From contig NZ_JBQEON010000010.1 of assembly GCF_052045245.1 (NCBI RefSeq), positions 116,201-180,200 on the forward strand: 64,000 nucleotides of DNA. The letters run 5' to 3'. How positions within the stretch are numbered: position 1 is the stretch's first letter; each line of letters starts with the position of its first letter. The notes beneath the pieces were generated by a model that saw only the letters and a program-made list of their open reading frames with translations, was not told the DNA's origin and searched no databases. Positions 62,928-64,000 of the stretch are shown in pieces. The translations under genes and the position numbers were made by a program. The stretch comes from Burkholderia sp052045245 (GTDB lineage Bacteria; Pseudomonadota; Gammaproteobacteria; Burkholderiales; Burkholderiaceae).

Positions 62928-64000
62928 TTGCGACTCAAACATTTCGCATGGCTGATCGTGGCCGCCGCACCGGCCGCCGCGCTCGCACAGACCAGCGTGA
63001 CGCTGTACGGCCGTGTCGACGGCGGCGTCGAATACCTGAACCACATCGCGACGCCGAACGGCAGCTCGACGCGCTGGAGCGCGGAGGGCGGCGACTGGGG
63101 CACCAGCATGTTCGGCCTGAAAGGCGTCGAGGATCTCGGCGGCGGGATGTCGACCGTCTTCAACCTGGAAACCGCGTTCCAGGTGATGAACGGCACGACG
63201 GGCGGCGGACGCATGTGGTCGCGCCGCGCGTATGTCGGCCTGAAGAGCGACACGTGGGGCCAGCTGCAGGCCGGCCGCAACCTGTTCATCGACAGCGACG
63301 GCGTGTGGGAATTCGATCCGTTCGTCCAGCAGGCGTTTTCATCCGCATCGCTCGTGCGCGGCCGCAACTGGCAGCAGACCAGCAACAACATCGAATATCA
63401 CAGCCCGGTGATCGGCGGCTTCGACGTGCAGGCGCAATATGCGTTCGGCAATCAATCGCGCGGCTTCAACTACGGCGCGGCCGACGACTTCGGCCGCTCG
63501 GACGGGATCATGCTGTCGTACCACTCGCCGCTGTTCGACGTGCGCGGCATGTACGACGAACTGCGCGACAACAACGGCAAGTTCAGCAACATCTTCACCG
63601 CGTCGCGCGAGTATTTCGTCGGCGCGAACGTGAAGGTGTCGAAGTTCAAGATCCAGGGCGCGTATACGCACTACCAGGCGCCGGACAGCCCGGCCGGTGT
63701 CGCCGATCGTGCCGATCACTACTGGCTCGGCGCGACGTATACGGCCACGCCGCAGTGGGCGGTGACGGGCGGCGGGTACTACGTGAAGGTCGGCGACGGC
63801 GGCGGCGATGCATCGCACGATCCGTCGGGCCACGCGATGATGTACGTGCTCGGTACCACGTACAACCTGTCGAAGCGCACGTTCCTGTACGGCACGGTCG
63901 CGTATGTGCGCAACGGCGGAAATTCGAACTTCTCGCTGCTCGCGTCGCCGCGCGATGCGACGTCGGGCACGAGCCCGATGACGGGCGAGTCGCAGACGGG
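62928..64000 (+). CDS. Gram-negative porin, cut by window end
   Basis: The frame opens at TTG 62928 after GAGGGGG and stays open to the end of the window (357 codons). The product has a signal peptide (AWLIVAAAPAAALAQ) and the porin hallmarks SVTLYGRVDGGVEYLNH, TSMFGLKGVEDLGGGMSTVFNLETAFQV and RRAYVGLKSDTWGQLQAGRN. It is a different porin from that of operon 2. The TTG start is unusual but follows the best ribosome site, and the signal peptide begins right there. Confidence 0.88.
   Translation, partial: MRLKHFAWLIVAAAPAAALAQTSVTLYGRVDGGVEYLNHIATPNGSSTRWSAEGGDWGTSMFGLKGVEDLGGGMSTVFNLETAFQVMNGTTGGGRMWSRRAYVGLKSDTWGQLQAGRNLFIDSDGVWEFDPFVQQAFSSASLVRGRNWQQTSNNIEYHSPVIGGFDVQAQYAFGNQSRGFNYGAADDFGRSDGIMLSYHSPLFDVRGMYDELRDNNGKFSNIFTASREYFVGANVKVSKFKIQGAYTHYQAPDSPAGVADRADHYWLGATYTATPQWAVTGGGYYVKVGDGGGDASHDPSGHAMMYVLGTTYNLSKRTFLYGTVAYVRNGGNSNFSLLASPRDATSGTSPMTGESQT

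Overview
The window looks like a Burkholderia chromosome segment, most likely Burkholderia cepacia complex. The evidence is GC-rich DNA with strong third-position GC bias, several Burkholderia-type 16-strand porins, many LysR, MarR, TetR and MocR regulators, and a three-subunit FAD-glucose dehydrogenase. The lengths of that enzyme's subunits (168, 539 and 425 residues) and its Fe-S cysteine positions agree with the enzyme described from B. cepacia. Two undetermined bases (25429, 27539) mark it as draft sequence. No rRNA, tRNA, CRISPR array, insertion sequence or phage gene was seen.

Layout. 1-1500: end of a LysR regulator, a fimbria-like secreted protein and a GlsB/YeaQ-type membrane protein. 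1643-12043: a D-Ala-D-Ala dipeptide uptake locus (ddpX-A-B-C-D-F with an RpiR-type regulator, in the E. coli gene order) and a second, very similar binding protein. A hipBA toxin-antitoxin pair with 26-bp iterons over its promoter lies between them. 12176-14236: small exported proteins and a rearrangement scar where 3' fragments of two genes meet. 14267-24544: an FdhF/YdeP-type molybdoenzyme divergent from a MocR regulator, an 11-bp tandem repeat, an MscS-type channel, a SulP transporter, and a MarR-isochorismatase-MFS operon with a clear operator. 24596-34786: a D,D-endopeptidase broken by an undetermined base, a LysR regulator, an MgtA-type Mg2+ ATPase behind a long leader with a proline-rich small ORF, a subtilisin-like lipoprotein and a glutamate-type binding protein.

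35112-46886 is the most distinctive part: a sulfated-carbohydrate utilisation locus in two operons on either side of a TetR gene. Operon 1 is sulfatase, MFS carrier and a true formylglycine-generating enzyme (FGE). Operon 2 is GH3 glycosidase, porin, BON protein, a second sulfatase and a GPH sugar symporter. Both operon promoters carry the same 6-4-6 palindrome immediately after the -10 box, and the tetR promoter carries it between its -35 and -10. One repressor therefore probably controls the whole locus. The sulfatases, FGE and glycosidase lack signal peptides. The inferred route is porin, inner-membrane symporter, cytoplasmic desulfation by FGE-activated sulfatases, then hydrolysis by GH3. 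By eye this stretch is less GC-rich than its flanks.

46887-64000: a Bcr/CflA exporter, two uncharacterised exported proteins, pbpC next to a 2012-residue alpha-2-macroglobulin with its thioester motif, the FAD-glucose dehydrogenase operon, a DoxX protein and a porin cut by the window end. Most very long antisense reading frames are GC-driven shadows and were left out.
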